Assembly (NCBI GenBank): GCA_016195825.1
Contig: JACPYV010000110.1
Location: 1 to 47,006 of the forward strand
Reading direction: 5' to 3'
DNA length: 47,006 nt
Origin: Burkholderiales bacterium
GTDB lineage: Bacteria > Pseudomonadota > Gammaproteobacteria > Burkholderiales > Burkholderiaceae_C
Part shown: positions 8,270-16,716 of the stretch, in pieces
Position numbering within the stretch: the first letter of the stretch is position 1
Layout: each line of letters opens with the position of its first letter
The notes under the pieces: model-generated
The model's database searches: none
What the model saw: only the letters and a program-made list of their open reading frames with translations
Told to the model about the DNA's origin: nothing
Program-made: the position numbers and the translations under genes

Positions 8270-9451
8270 ATGCCTTGCAACTTCATTGCGCGCCACATCG
8301 CTGGAAAGGTCGGCAGTCTGATTGCCACCCTGCCGCTGCTGGCGGCGGCAGCCTCGCCCGGGCTTCCCGCCGCGGCCGCCATTGACGCCGAAGTCGCGCG
8401 GCTGATGGCCGCCACGCAGGCCCAGGGCATGGCCGTCGCCGTGGTCGACGCGGGCGAGGTCGTCCACGTGGGCGCCTACGGCCGGCGCAACGCGGCGGGC
8501 GAGCCGCTGCTGACTGACACGGTGATGTACGCCGCCTCGCTGACCAAGACCGTGTTCGCCTACTGGGTCATGCAGTTGGTGGAAAGCGGCCAGCTCGACC
8601 TGGACCGGCCGCTGGCGGACTGCCTCGACAGGCCGCTGCCCGACTACCCCAACGACGCCAGATACGGCCCTTGGCGCGACCTGGCCGGTGACGAGCGCTG
8701 GCGACGGCTGACCGCGCGCATGCTGCTGACGCACAGCGGCGGTTTTGCCAACTTCCCCTTCCTGGAGCCCGACCGCCGGCTGCGCATCCACTTCGACCCT
8801 GGCACGCGCTATGCCTACTCGGGTGAGGGGCTGATCCTGCTGCAGTTCGTGCTGGAGCGCGGCCTGGGGCTGGACGTGGGCGCTGAGGTGCAGCGCCGTG
8901 TGTTCGATCGCCTGGGCATGACGCGGACCGGCCTGATGTGGCGCGCGGACTTCCGGCCCAACCTGGCGGACGGCTGGACGAGCGACGGTCGGGTTGAGTC
9001 GCACGACGAGCGCAGCAAGGTGCGCGTGGCGGGCTCCATGGACACCACCATCGCCGACATGGCCCGCCTGGTGGCCAGCCACATCCGCGGCGTGGGGCTG
9101 TCACCCGAGGGCACCGCCGCGCTGACAGCGCCGCAGCTGCCCATCACCACCGCCTCACAGTTCCCGACGTTGCAACCCGAGCTGCCTCCGGGCCGGCGCC
9201 GGGCTGACCTGGCCGCAGGCCTTGGCGTCGTCACCTTCAGCGGGCCGCAGGGCGCGGGCTTCTTCAAGGGCGGGCACAACGACAGCACCGGCAACACCTG
9301 GGTGTGTGTGAAGCAGCCCCGGCGCTGCGTCGTCGTCCTCGCCAACGACGTTCGCGCGGAACGGGCCTTCCCGCGCCTTGTCGAGTTCATCCTCGGCGAG
9401 ACGGGTGTGCCCTGGGCCTGGGAATACGGCGGGATGGCCTTCGTGCGCTGA
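8270..9451 (+). CDS. Exported serine hydrolase, beta-lactamase class C family
   Basis: A 393-residue protein with a signal peptide of about 37 residues (hydrophobic core IATLPLLAAAASPG). It has the penicillin-binding fold signatures: SLTK at residues 90-93 (nucleophile Ser90, Lys93), the tyrosine motif region RYAYSGEG near 180-187, LLTHSGG at 152-158, and a late KGGHNDSTGN in place of the KTG box. The family includes esterases, D-aminopeptidases and true beta-lactamases; resistance should not be assumed. It stands alone, transcribed away from the lactate dehydrogenase and convergent with the DUF1566 gene. Confidence 0.87.
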   Translation: MPCNFIARHIAGKVGSLIATLPLLAAAASPGLPAAAAIDAEVARLMAATQAQGMAVAVVDAGEVVHVGAYGRRNAAGEPLLTDTVMYAASLTKTVFAYWVMQLVESGQLDLDRPLADCLDRPLPDYPNDARYGPWRDLAGDERWRRLTARMLLTHSGGFANFPFLEPDRRLRIHFDPGTRYAYSGEGLILLQFVLERGLGLDVGAEVQRRVFDRLGMTRTGLMWRADFRPNLADGWTSDGRVESHDERSKVRVAGSMDTTIADMARLVASHIRGVGLSPEGTAALTAPQLPITTASQFPTLQPELPPGRRRADLAAGLGVVTFSGPQGAGFFKGGHNDSTGNTWVCVKQPRRCVVVLANDVRAERAFPRLVEFILGETGVPWAWEYGGMAFVR

Positions 9452-9485
9452 TCACGCAACGGCGCAGAGCGCCGGCCTGACGACG

Positions 9486-10043
9486 TCAGGGCGGCAGCGC
9501 ACGCACCAGGCGGACCAGCAGCTTGTCGCGCTTGGGGCTCTCGCGCACCGCGCCGCCCGGCTGCTCCAGCGACCAGCCGGCCTGAGGGGCCAGGCGGTCG
9601 ACCTGACGCTCGGTCGCGCCCTTTTGCACATTGCCGTAGCTGTAGGGATTCACGGCCTCGGTCTCAATGCGCACGGTGGCGGTCCAGTACCAGCCCCGCG
9701 GTACATCGGGCGCCAGTTGCGCGGCGTTGGGCGCGCGGCCCAGGTGCTCACCCAGCCGCTTGAACTCCTGGACGCGCGGCAGTCGCCAGGGCCGGCTGTC
9801 GGCGTCGCTGCGCGCGCGGGCCAGCGCCAGCGCCTCCTTGTGGGTGACCAGCGTCGGCTCGCCTTCGCAGTGCCGGCCGGTCCAGCGCATGCCTTCCACG
9901 CAGCGCGACCAGGACAGGCCGGCGCCGGCGTCCCGCAGCTCGCGGCCGTCGTCGCCGAGTTCCAGCCTGGGTGCATCCTGGGCGACGGCCGGCAGGGCCG
10001 CCGTGAACACCAGTGCAAGGACAACCCTCGGACAGCGTTGCAT
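9486..10043 (-). CDS. Exported DUF1566 (Lcl C-terminal domain) protein
   Basis: A 185-residue protein with a clear Sec signal peptide (residues 1-22, ending PAVAQ). The mature part has DUF1566 features: DAGAGLSWSRCVEGMRW with a paired Cys later (RHCEGEP), LALARARSDADSRPWRLPRVQEFKRL, GWYWTATV and a C-terminal LLVRLVR strand. These modules occur in secreted and surface proteins with lectin-like folds; function here is unknown. GGAG lies upstream of the ATG. It follows the YkuD-like lipoprotein gene after 22 bp on the same strand and probably belongs to that transcript. Confidence 0.8.
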   Translation of the reverse strand: MQRCPRVVLALVFTAALPAVAQDAPRLELGDDGRELRDAGAGLSWSRCVEGMRWTGRHCEGEPTLVTHKEALALARARSDADSRPWRLPRVQEFKRLGEHLGRAPNAAQLAPDVPRGWYWTATVRIETEAVNPYSYGNVQKGATERQVDRLAPQAGWSLEQPGGAVRESPKRDKLLVRLVRALPP

Positions 10044-10065
10044 AGGATCTCCTGCGTGCGGCGGC

Positions 10066-11394
10066 TCAGCGCCCTGCCGCGTTCACCAGCGCCAGCGCCT
10101 CGGCCGGTGTCACCGGCCCGTCGCCCACCAGATCAACGACGATGAGATAGCCCGACAGATCGTTGCGCAGGCTGGCGGCGGCGTAGGTCTGTGCCAGCGT
10201 CAGTTGCCGGCTCGCCAGCAGACGCCCGGTGGCCGGGTCCCAGTCCTCGCTGGAGATCATGCAGCCCTGCTGCGGCGTGCCGGGAAAGTAGGAGCTGCCG
10301 GCGTAGTAGGCGGGGTTGATCGTCGTACCGTGCACCAGCAGATCGTCACGGCCGGCACGGCCGGCAAGCCAGGCTTCCTTGAACGGCGCAAAGGCGCGCC
10401 AGCCCGGCGGCAGGAAGCTCTCGTAGACGGCCTCGCTCCATTCGGTCGTGTCGGCGATGGCCGCATGCTCGAACTCGGCCACCTTCGCCTCGATGGGCAG
10501 CTTGCTGTGCAGGTAAGGCGTGGGCCCGATATTGGGGTTGGTGGCCGTGCCGGCACCGACGATAGTGAAGACGCCCTGCGGCGTATTGCCGTTGGTGATG
10601 GTGCCAGGCAGGCCGGTGCGCGCGAGCGCGAGCTGGGGCGAGGTGAACAGCTGCCCGCCCGCGTCACGCACGAAACGGCCATCGGCAGCGCGCACCAGAG
10701 CCAGACCCATCTGCTGGCGACCAGGCCGCTGCAGGCTGACGATGGCCGGGAAGCCCGGGCGCAGCGGCGCGGCCAGCAGCTCCGGAACGGGCGGCTGGGC
10801 GAAGGCGGGGCGGCGCAGACTGAACATCAGCGCCATCAGGCGCGGGTCGTCGGGCCAGGCGGGGAATCGCTGCGGCACGACCTCGCGCAGGCGCTGCGCG
10901 GCGCTGGCGTCGGTCTGCAGCAGCGTGTAGGCGGCGATGGCAAAGGGCTTGCTGGCCGTCAGCTGCGGCAGTAGCGGCCACAGCAGCGGTGCAGACTCGG
11001 CCGGGTACAGCGTGTGGGCCGCGGTCAGCAGCGCGCGCTGGTAGTCCGCATCCCGCGTGCCCAGCGTCGGCAGCGCTTCGAGCAGCAGCGGCCGGGCCGC
11101 ATCGATGGCAGCGTTGTACTGGGCGACCAAGTCGAACAGCCCGGGCAGGGCTGCGTCGCGTTCCGGGCCGGCGGCCAAGGCGATGCGGGCGCGGATGTCG
11201 GCGAGCGCGGCCTCGCGCTGCGTGCGCTCGCCGTCGATGGACATGGCCGGCCACACGAAGGCGGCCGGCTGCAGCGCGCGCAGCTCGGTGGCGTCGTAGC
11301 GCTTCTCAGCGGGTTTCTGTTGCGGCTTCAGCGGGGCGCAGGCGGCCAGCAGCAGCGCGAGGCCCAGCGGGGGGAGAAGATGGCGGAGACTCAT
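10066..11394 (-). CDS. Lipoprotein with L,D-transpeptidase (YkuD)-like catalytic region
   Basis: A 442-residue protein with a signal peptide ending in LLAAC (Cys19). The N-terminal half is Ala/Leu-rich and helical. The C-terminal third has features of YkuD enzymes: ITNGNTPQGVFTIVG, comparable to the TPxGxF strand, then LLVHGTTINP, then TPQQGCMISS, giving a His (HGT) and a Cys (GCM) 23 residues apart. In YkuD enzymes the nucleophile is the Cys of SHGC; here it would be QQGC, a variant with a longer spacing. The stop of the glycosidase gene overlaps this start (ATGA), so they are translationally coupled. The lipoprotein call is strong; peptidoglycan transpeptidase activity is a hypothesis. Confidence 0.7.
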   Translation of the reverse strand: MSLRHLLPPLGLALLLAACAPLKPQQKPAEKRYDATELRALQPAAFVWPAMSIDGERTQREAALADIRARIALAAGPERDAALPGLFDLVAQYNAAIDAARPLLLEALPTLGTRDADYQRALLTAAHTLYPAESAPLLWPLLPQLTASKPFAIAAYTLLQTDASAAQRLREVVPQRFPAWPDDPRLMALMFSLRRPAFAQPPVPELLAAPLRPGFPAIVSLQRPGRQQMGLALVRAADGRFVRDAGGQLFTSPQLALARTGLPGTITNGNTPQGVFTIVGAGTATNPNIGPTPYLHSKLPIEAKVAEFEHAAIADTTEWSEAVYESFLPPGWRAFAPFKEAWLAGRAGRDDLLVHGTTINPAYYAGSSYFPGTPQQGCMISSEDWDPATGRLLASRQLTLAQTYAAASLRNDLSGYLIVVDLVGDGPVTPAEALALVNAAGR

Positions 11395-12188
11395 GGGGTC
11401 AGCAGTTGCAAGGCGTTGGCCACGCGGCGCAGCGCGGGCTCGTTGAAGGGTCGCGGCAACCGGGACTCGCCGGCGATCAGCAGCGTGGACGAGCCGCCTC
11501 CGTCGAGGTTGAAGGCCTGCACGGCACCCAGCTCGCGCATCAGCGCGGCGGTCTGGGTCAGCGTCAGGCCCACCACCTCGCCGCGCCGGCCGGCGGCCAG
11601 CAGCAGGAAGAGGTGCCGGCCCGAGGCATCCAGACCCACCGCCGTGCGCGGGTGGGTGTGGGCGCAAAGGTAGGCGCAGGTCGCGTCGTCGTCGGCCGTG
11701 CGCGACTGGCCATCGCGCACCAGCCATGGCGTGCCGCTGACGGCCAGCCGCCAGCCGGGCTCGGGCGCGGCCGGCGTATCGAAGCGGATGACGCAGCGGG
11801 CTGGCAGGTCACCGCAGGCCAGCAGCGGGTCTTGGGCAGCGGCCGGCGCCTTCACCAGCTCCGGCCAGGGCAGGCCGTCGGACACGGTCAGCCCGCGCGG
11901 ACGGAACTCGCGGTCGAAGAAGGACGCATTGACACTGGCCAGTGCGCCACGGCTGCTGGCCATCTGGTCCAGCGACTGGCCGGCGTCGGCCGGCGGGGAA
12001 AGGCTGACGCGCACCCGCGCGAGGTCCACGCGCAACGCCTGCACGGCACTGTCGGGCCAAGGCACCCAGGCGCGGTGAGCCAGGCCGGGCGCCAGCGGCT
12101 GCCAGCCGTCGGGCGGTGACGCGACGCTGGCGCAGCCGGCCAGGAACAGCAGCAACAAGCCGAGCAGATGCAGGTGAAGGCGAGGCAT
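11391..12188 (-). CDS. Phosphodiester glycosidase family (NAGPA domain) lipoprotein
   Basis: A 265-residue exported protein with lipobox LAGC after a very hydrophobic signal sequence. The NAGPA fold shows in ALASVNASFFDREFRPRGL, RTAVGLDASGRHLFLLLAAG, and the hallmark AFNLDGGGSSTLLIAG. The family hydrolyses the phosphodiester bond of GlcNAc-1-P linked compounds, as in human uncovering enzyme, and in bacteria probably acts on envelope or exopolysaccharide polymers. The start at ATG 12188 directly precedes the signal peptide; an upstream start at 12215 is possible. Overlap by ATGA with the downstream YkuD-like gene suggests joint action in the envelope. Confidence 0.85.
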   Translation of the reverse strand: MPRLHLHLLGLLLLFLAGCASVASPPDGWQPLAPGLAHRAWVPWPDSAVQALRVDLARVRVSLSPPADAGQSLDQMASSRGALASVNASFFDREFRPRGLTVSDGLPWPELVKAPAAAQDPLLACGDLPARCVIRFDTPAAPEPGWRLAVSGTPWLVRDGQSRTADDDATCAYLCAHTHPRTAVGLDASGRHLFLLLAAGRRGEVVGLTLTQTAALMRELGAVQAFNLDGGGSSTLLIAGESRLPRPFNEPALRRVANALQLLTP

Positions 12189-12294
12189 GCCAAAGATACT
12201 AACGGGCCGCTGCACGGCGGCTGTCGAAAGACGGCGCTGCCGTTCGTCGTTGGGTTGACGCTCCAGTCACCCCACACCCACCCGAGGACCCCCG

Positions 12295-12864
12295 ATGAAA
12301 GCCCTGCCCCTGCTGGCCTGCGCCCTGTTTACCGCCGCCGCGCACGCCGCACCGACCACCTACGAGATCGACCCCACCCACACATACCCCAGCTTCGAGG
12401 CCGACCACATGGGCCTGTCGGTCTGGCGCGGCAAGATCACGAAGAATGCCGGCAGCGTCGTCTACGACAAGGCCACGGGCAGCGGCAACGTGGACGTGCA
12501 GATGGACCTGGCCAGCATCGACTTCGGCCTGGCCGCGATGAACGCCTGGGCCCGAGGCGACAAGTTCTTCAACGTCGCAACGAACCCGACAGCCGGCTTC
12601 AAGGGTCGGTTCGACGGCGGTACCGGCGGCGTGCCGGCGCGTGTGGTCGGCGAGCTGACGCTGAACGGCCGCACCCAACCCGTGACACTGGTCGTGAACC
12701 AGCTCAGGTGCATCCCGCACCCGATGTTCAAGCGCGAGCTGTGCGGCGCGGACGCGTCCGGCAGCTTCAACCGCGAGGACTTCGGCCTGAGCGCCGGCAA
12801 GGACTGGGGCTTCAAGATGGATGTGAACCTGCGCATCCAGGTCGAAGCCATCGCCAAGGAATAA
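12295..12864 (+). CDS. YceI family periplasmic protein
   Basis: A 189-residue protein with a signal peptide of about 18 residues (ends AAAHA). The mature sequence follows the YceI lipocalin pattern: TYEIDPTHTYPSFEADHMGL, WRGKITKNAGSVVYD, MDLASIDFG, FFNVATNPTAGFKG, GELTLNGRTQPVTL and a closing FKMDVNLRIQVEA. YceI proteins bind polyisoprenoids in the periplasm. Two Cys (RCIPHPMFKRELCGAD) may form a disulphide. Its gene is divergent from the glycosidase operon and convergent with the S46 peptidase, with a shared terminator between. Confidence 0.95.
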   Translation: MKALPLLACALFTAAAHAAPTTYEIDPTHTYPSFEADHMGLSVWRGKITKNAGSVVYDKATGSGNVDVQMDLASIDFGLAAMNAWARGDKFFNVATNPTAGFKGRFDGGTGGVPARVVGELTLNGRTQPVTLVVNQLRCIPHPMFKRELCGADASGSFNREDFGLSAGKDWGFKMDVNLRIQVEAIAKE

Positions 12865-12875
12865 GCCAGCCACGA

Positions 12876-12902
12876 AAAGCCGGCCCCGCGGGGCCGGTTT
12901 CG
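12876..12902. terminator. Bidirectional terminator between yceI and the S46 peptidase gene
   Basis: CCGGCCCC (12880-12887) pairs with GGGGCCGG (12890-12897) over a 2-nt loop. AAAA precedes it and TTT follows, so it can serve both convergent transcripts. The T tail is short. Confidence 0.75.
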
Positions 12903-12920
12903 CGCTGGGCGCATGAGTCG

Positions 12921-15107
12921 TTACTTGACTCCCATTTCGTCGAGCAGGCGCGTCGTCTTGTCCACCGTACTCATCTGCCACAGCATGTAGCGTGAGTCCA
13001 GGCAGATGCTGCGAACCATCTTGGGGTTGAAGTCCCAGTCGGAGATGACGGCATCCAGCGTGCCGTCGAACAGCAGGCCCACCAGTTCGCCCTTCTTGTT
13101 CAGCACCGGGCTGCCGGAGTTGCCGCCGGTGGTGTCCAGCGTGGACAGGAAGTTCACCGGCACCGAGTTCAGCGACTTGACGCGGTAGCTGCCGAAGTTG
13201 CGCGCCTTGATGGCGGCAAGCTGCTCGACCGGCGCATTGAACTCGCCACCAGCTTCGTCCGGGCCCTTGTGCTTGGCGACGATGCCGTCCACGGTCGTGA
13301 AGGCCTTCCACGTTTCGCCGTCGCGGCCGGTGTCTCGGCCCTGCACCTTGCCGTAGCTGATGCGCAGCGTGCTGTTGGCGTCAGGGTAGACGGCCTCGCC
13401 GCGGCTGGCGTGGTAGTCGATCAGCGCCTGCTGCACCCCGGCGTAGGCCTTCTGCAGCTTGCCGGCGAGTTCCTTGTCGCGGTTCTCCAGGCGGCGGTCG
13501 TCGTCATACAGCGCCACGGCGGCCTTGATGAAGGCGTCGTCACTGGCCTTGAAGGCGGCGACGTCCTTGTCCAGCCAGGCCATACGGGTGGCGGTGTCGG
13601 CGAGCTTGCTGCCGGCGTAGGCCTTGTCGATCTGGGCGCGGACGCTGGCTTCGTCCTGGCCCGCTTTCAGGCCAAACACGTCCACCCAAGCCGGGTTCAG
13701 GGTGTTCGCGGGCTGGGCCAAGTACTGGGCCAGGAAATGGGCGACGAGGCGCTTGTCGGTGGGTTCGTCATAGCGGCGGTCCAGCGACTGCTGGCCAGCG
13801 CGAAGGCGCGGCAGATCACGGTCCTGGTAGCCGGTCTTGCGCTCGGCGTCGGGCTTGGCACGCTCCTGGGCCAGCAGGTAGAGCTGGCGCGAGGAGTTGA
13901 GCAGCGCCGGCATCATGAAGCTGCCCAGCAGCTCGGCGCGCAGGATGGCCTGGCGCTCGGCCAGCAGGCTCTCGGTGGCGGCCAGGTCGGCGCCGTAGCG
14001 GGCCTGGCGCTTGGCGTCGGCGTTGACCCAGGCCTTGAGCTTGGCGAAGTCTGCCTGCTTGCGGGCCAGGATGTCGCTGCCGTCCCAGCTCTGCTGCTGG
14101 CCTTCCAGGTTCTTGTAGTAGTTCTGCAGGCCCTGCATGCGCGCAGCCATCTTGATCTCGCCGTCGCGGCGGCCTGCGGTCTCGGCCTTGATGAGGGCGA
14201 TGGACTCACCCATGGCCTTGACCTGGGCCGGCTGCTGCCAGCCGAAGGCGAAGTCGACTTCCGTAGGCAGGCGGTGGCGGTTGGTGCGGCCCGGGTAGCC
14301 GGCCACCATGACGAAGTCGCCGTCGTTCAGCGGGCTGGCCACGGGGGATGCCACCTGCAGGTGGTGCTTGGGCTGGTAGGGCTTGTTGTCTTTGCTGAAC
14401 TCGGCCGGCTTGCCGTCCGGACCCACATAGGCGCGGTAGAAGCTGTAGTCGCCGGTGTGGCGCGGCCACATCCAGTTGTCGGCATCGCCGCCGAACAGGC
14501 CCACGCCCGTGGCGGGCGCGTGCACCAGGCGCACGTCGCGGATCTCCAGCTGCTTGATGAGCTGGTATTGCAGGCCGCCGAAGAACGGGTACACGTTGCA
14601 GCGGTGGCCAGCGTCGGCCTCGCAAGCGGCGACGAGCTTCTTCTCGGTGGCCTCGATGGCGTCGGTGCGGGCCTTCCCGGTGAGCGCCAGCGTGCTGGCG
14701 TTCAGGATATCCGCCGTCACGTCCTTCATGTCGACGGTGACGAGGATGCGGCTGCCGGGCGCGGCGGGCAGTTCGTCGGCCAGCGTGGTGGCGTAGAAGC
14801 CGGTCTTCAGCAGGTCACGGTCGGGCTTGGAGTTGTACTGGATGCTGCCGTAGGCGCAGTGGTGGTTGGTGACCGCGAGGCCTTGGGCCGACACGAAGCT
14901 GGCCGTGCAGCCGCCCAAGGAGACAACGGCGCCCATCGGGAAGGCGGTCAAGTCGTTGAGTTTGGCCGGGTCCAGCGCCAGGCCGCCGGCCTTCAGGGCC
15001 TTGGCGATCTGCGGCAGTTGCTTGGGCATCCACATGCCTTCGTCGGCATGGGCGGTGGTGACCAGCGCCGCGGCAACGGCCAGCAGCGAAAGGGAGTGAC
15101 GGTTCAT
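12921..15107 (-). CDS. S46 family dipeptidyl-peptidase (DPP7/DPP11-like), exported
   Basis: A 728-residue secreted serine exopeptidase removing dipeptides from peptide N-termini, with signal peptide 1-21 (ends AHA). Family signatures are complete: GMWMPKQLP at the mature start, TNHHCAYGSIQ with catalytic His83, DNWMWPRHTGDYSFYRAYVG with the catalytic Asp, and TTGGNSGSPVLNKKGEL with Ser664. Eighteen residues after the Ser, the position that is Arg in DPP11 (acidic P1) is Gly682 (FDGTL), as in DPP7-type enzymes that prefer hydrophobic P1. That specificity is inferred. The start at 15107 precedes the signal peptide. Likely role: periplasmic peptide nutrition. Confidence 0.95.
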   Translation of the reverse strand: MNRHSLSLLAVAAALVTTAHADEGMWMPKQLPQIAKALKAGGLALDPAKLNDLTAFPMGAVVSLGGCTASFVSAQGLAVTNHHCAYGSIQYNSKPDRDLLKTGFYATTLADELPAAPGSRILVTVDMKDVTADILNASTLALTGKARTDAIEATEKKLVAACEADAGHRCNVYPFFGGLQYQLIKQLEIRDVRLVHAPATGVGLFGGDADNWMWPRHTGDYSFYRAYVGPDGKPAEFSKDNKPYQPKHHLQVASPVASPLNDGDFVMVAGYPGRTNRHRLPTEVDFAFGWQQPAQVKAMGESIALIKAETAGRRDGEIKMAARMQGLQNYYKNLEGQQQSWDGSDILARKQADFAKLKAWVNADAKRQARYGADLAATESLLAERQAILRAELLGSFMMPALLNSSRQLYLLAQERAKPDAERKTGYQDRDLPRLRAGQQSLDRRYDEPTDKRLVAHFLAQYLAQPANTLNPAWVDVFGLKAGQDEASVRAQIDKAYAGSKLADTATRMAWLDKDVAAFKASDDAFIKAAVALYDDDRRLENRDKELAGKLQKAYAGVQQALIDYHASRGEAVYPDANSTLRISYGKVQGRDTGRDGETWKAFTTVDGIVAKHKGPDEAGGEFNAPVEQLAAIKARNFGSYRVKSLNSVPVNFLSTLDTTGGNSGSPVLNKKGELVGLLFDGTLDAVISDWDFNPKMVRSICLDSRYMLWQMSTVDKTTRLLDEMGVK

Positions 15108-15412
15108 GGAGCGGTTCGGCAAAAGACGAAACCGCGAGGGTACCGCGGGGCGGGCTGAGACCCCGAGTGAGGAAAGACAGGCTTCGGCTCCGGGAAAGCC
15201 CGGAGCGTCTCAGTTGCGGGCCGAGCCCCGGGCCACGCCCAAACCGGCCCGCCTTGGGCGAAGTGCGTGCGGCTCGATGCCGCGAGCATCGCCGTCCCTT
15301 CGGGGGCTGAAGCCGGACACGTCGAGCCCGGTGGGCTCCATGTGCCTGCCGAAGCGCAGCTGCCGCTGGCTGAGGCGCCGTCCCGGCCAAGCCACTCCTT
15401 GCACGAGGGGCT
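15108..15412. repeat. Gene-free stretch holding intergenic repeat copy 1
   Basis: This 305-bp gap between the S46 peptidase start and the end of a small hypothetical gene carries no credible gene. About 15214-15311 aligns with two other gaps. It shares 18 identical bases (15285-15302) with 31450-31467, plus the segment GGCCGAGCCCCGGGCC, which has one mismatch to the second copy. The rest is GC-rich with local hairpins, such as GGCTCCGG/CCGGAGC at 15185-15205. The peptidase promoter must lie at the left end. Confidence 0.65.
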
Positions 15413-15790
15413 TCAGTGTGCCAGCCCAATCCACTCGCCGGCGGCTTGGTAGGCGTCGAACAGGTCGAGCGCCAGCTCGCTCAGGCCCGCATGCTGGCTG
15501 CCATGGGCCTCGGCCAGGCGCTCGTGCGCATAGCGGCGGTCGTAAAGCATGCGCGTAGGGTTGATGGCCAGGCCGACGTCGTTCATCAGCTGGCCGAAGC
15601 GCAGCAGGTCACCCGTGCTGACCGGGCCGCTCGTGGCGCCTGCCACCGTCAGGCCCAGGGCCCGGATATCGCCCAGGTGCATGCCCTGCGCAATCCTCAG
15701 CCCGCTGTCGCGCTGCCAGGCATGGCCCGGGTCGCCCAGGCCGCGGGGTTCGTCGGCGGGAACGGGGATCAGGTGCAGCGGGATCAGCAT
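15413..15790 (-). CDS. Hypothetical protein, last gene of the sigma factor region
   Basis: A 125-residue soluble protein that I do not recognise. It lacks a signal peptide or membrane segment. The N-terminus (MLIPLHLIPVP) is hydrophobic. The middle has GDIRALGLTVAGATSGPVST and the C-terminal 45 residues are helical with charged heptad-like spacing (MLYDRRYAHERLAEAHGS, then LSELALDLFDAYQAAGEWIG). The amino-acid make-up looks like a real protein rather than an antisense artefact. It lies 109 bp downstream of the bicupin gene on the same strand and may share the operon or be independent. Confidence 0.6.
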   Translation of the reverse strand: MLIPLHLIPVPADEPRGLGDPGHAWQRDSGLRIAQGMHLGDIRALGLTVAGATSGPVSTGDLLRFGQLMNDVGLAINPTRMLYDRRYAHERLAEAHGSQHAGLSELALDLFDAYQAAGEWIGLAH

Positions 15791-15899
15791 GGCGGGCCTC
15801 GGACAGCTTGGGCGTGATGCCTGTCATCGTGCCCGGGCCTCGGCAACGCGAAGGCCGGATAAAGCCCAAAAAGGCCGGTCTATCCGCCGCTGATGCCGC

Positions 15900-16706
15900 T
15901 CAAGTGAAGCGCAGCTCTGCGTCGCCGTGCGCATAGATGACGACCCCGGTGTCCGTCTCGGTGATGCGGTGGCCGGTGCCGGCCGGGGCGAGCTGGTAGT
16001 CGCCCTGCTGCAACAGCACGTCATCCAGGAACAGCTCGCCCTGCACCATCAGGCATTCCTCGTCATAGCCATGGCTGTGCGTGGGCACACTGGCGCCGGG
16101 GTCGGCGCGGTACAGCAGCGCGGACTGCCCGCCACCCGTCCACAACACGCGGCGGCGGATGCCTGGCGCGAATTCGGGCCAGCCGGCCTCCGCGTCACGC
16201 ACCAGGGTGCGCTCGACAGCCGGGCCTTCGGCCTCGCGCACGAAGACGTGGGCGCCATCGACGCTGCTCAGCACGGGCGTGGCACCCGCCGGCAGCAGCA
16301 GGAAGTCGCGCAAGCCCAGGTGCTCGGCGTCGACCGCCGCGCTGCCGCGTAGCACCAGGAACTCGCGCGGCCCGCCGGTCGCCAGCGCGAGGCACGCGCC
16401 GGCCTGCAGCTCGATGACGCTGGCTGCACGCGGCTCGCCTGGGCGCAGCGCGCGCTGCCGCGGGGCGCGGTAAAGCCAGCGCTGCTGAACGCCGTCTGCC
16501 AGGGGCTCCGGCTGGGCCTTGCGGCGGCGCACGGTGACCATGCCCCGCTCGGCTTGCAGGGACTGGGCCAGCCGCCCGCCCAGGCGCTCGCCCAGCCTGC
16601 CGGCCAGGCCAGGGGTTGGTGTCGCCCAGGCCTGGGCAAAGGGTTCACTGAGCAGCAGGCTCATGTCGTCATTGGCATCAGATTTGGGGGTGTCGGTCGT
16701 TGTCAT
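15900..16706 (-). CDS. Bicupin protein, ChrR-like anti-sigma/sensor candidate
   Basis: A 268-residue cytoplasmic protein. After an about 95-residue N-terminal region come two cupin domains: the first around FLVLRGSAAVDAEHLGLRDF (about 140-170), lacking obvious His ligands, and the second with HSHGYDEECLMVQGELFLDD and a later PAGTGHR, which keeps the HxH, Glu and His metal ligands. GAGGGG lies upstream of the ATG. It starts 10 bp after the ECF sigma stop, the normal place for an anti-sigma factor. Known ChrR proteins carry an N-terminal zinc domain (HxxxCxxC) that binds sigma; none is visible here. The role as anti-sigma factor or metal/redox sensor is therefore inference from position. Confidence 0.8.
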   Translation of the reverse strand: MTTTDTPKSDANDDMSLLLSEPFAQAWATPTPGLAGRLGERLGGRLAQSLQAERGMVTVRRRKAQPEPLADGVQQRWLYRAPRQRALRPGEPRAASVIELQAGACLALATGGPREFLVLRGSAAVDAEHLGLRDFLLLPAGATPVLSSVDGAHVFVREAEGPAVERTLVRDAEAGWPEFAPGIRRRVLWTGGGQSALLYRADPGASVPTHSHGYDEECLMVQGELFLDDVLLQQGDYQLAPAGTGHRITETDTGVVIYAHGDAELRFT

Positions 16707-16716
16707 GGCATGCCCC

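Noticed and set aside
13269-15158. Plus-strand open frame of 629 codons opposite the S46 peptidase
   Set aside because: The S46 signatures are complete on the minus strand; this frame has no motifs and no start context.
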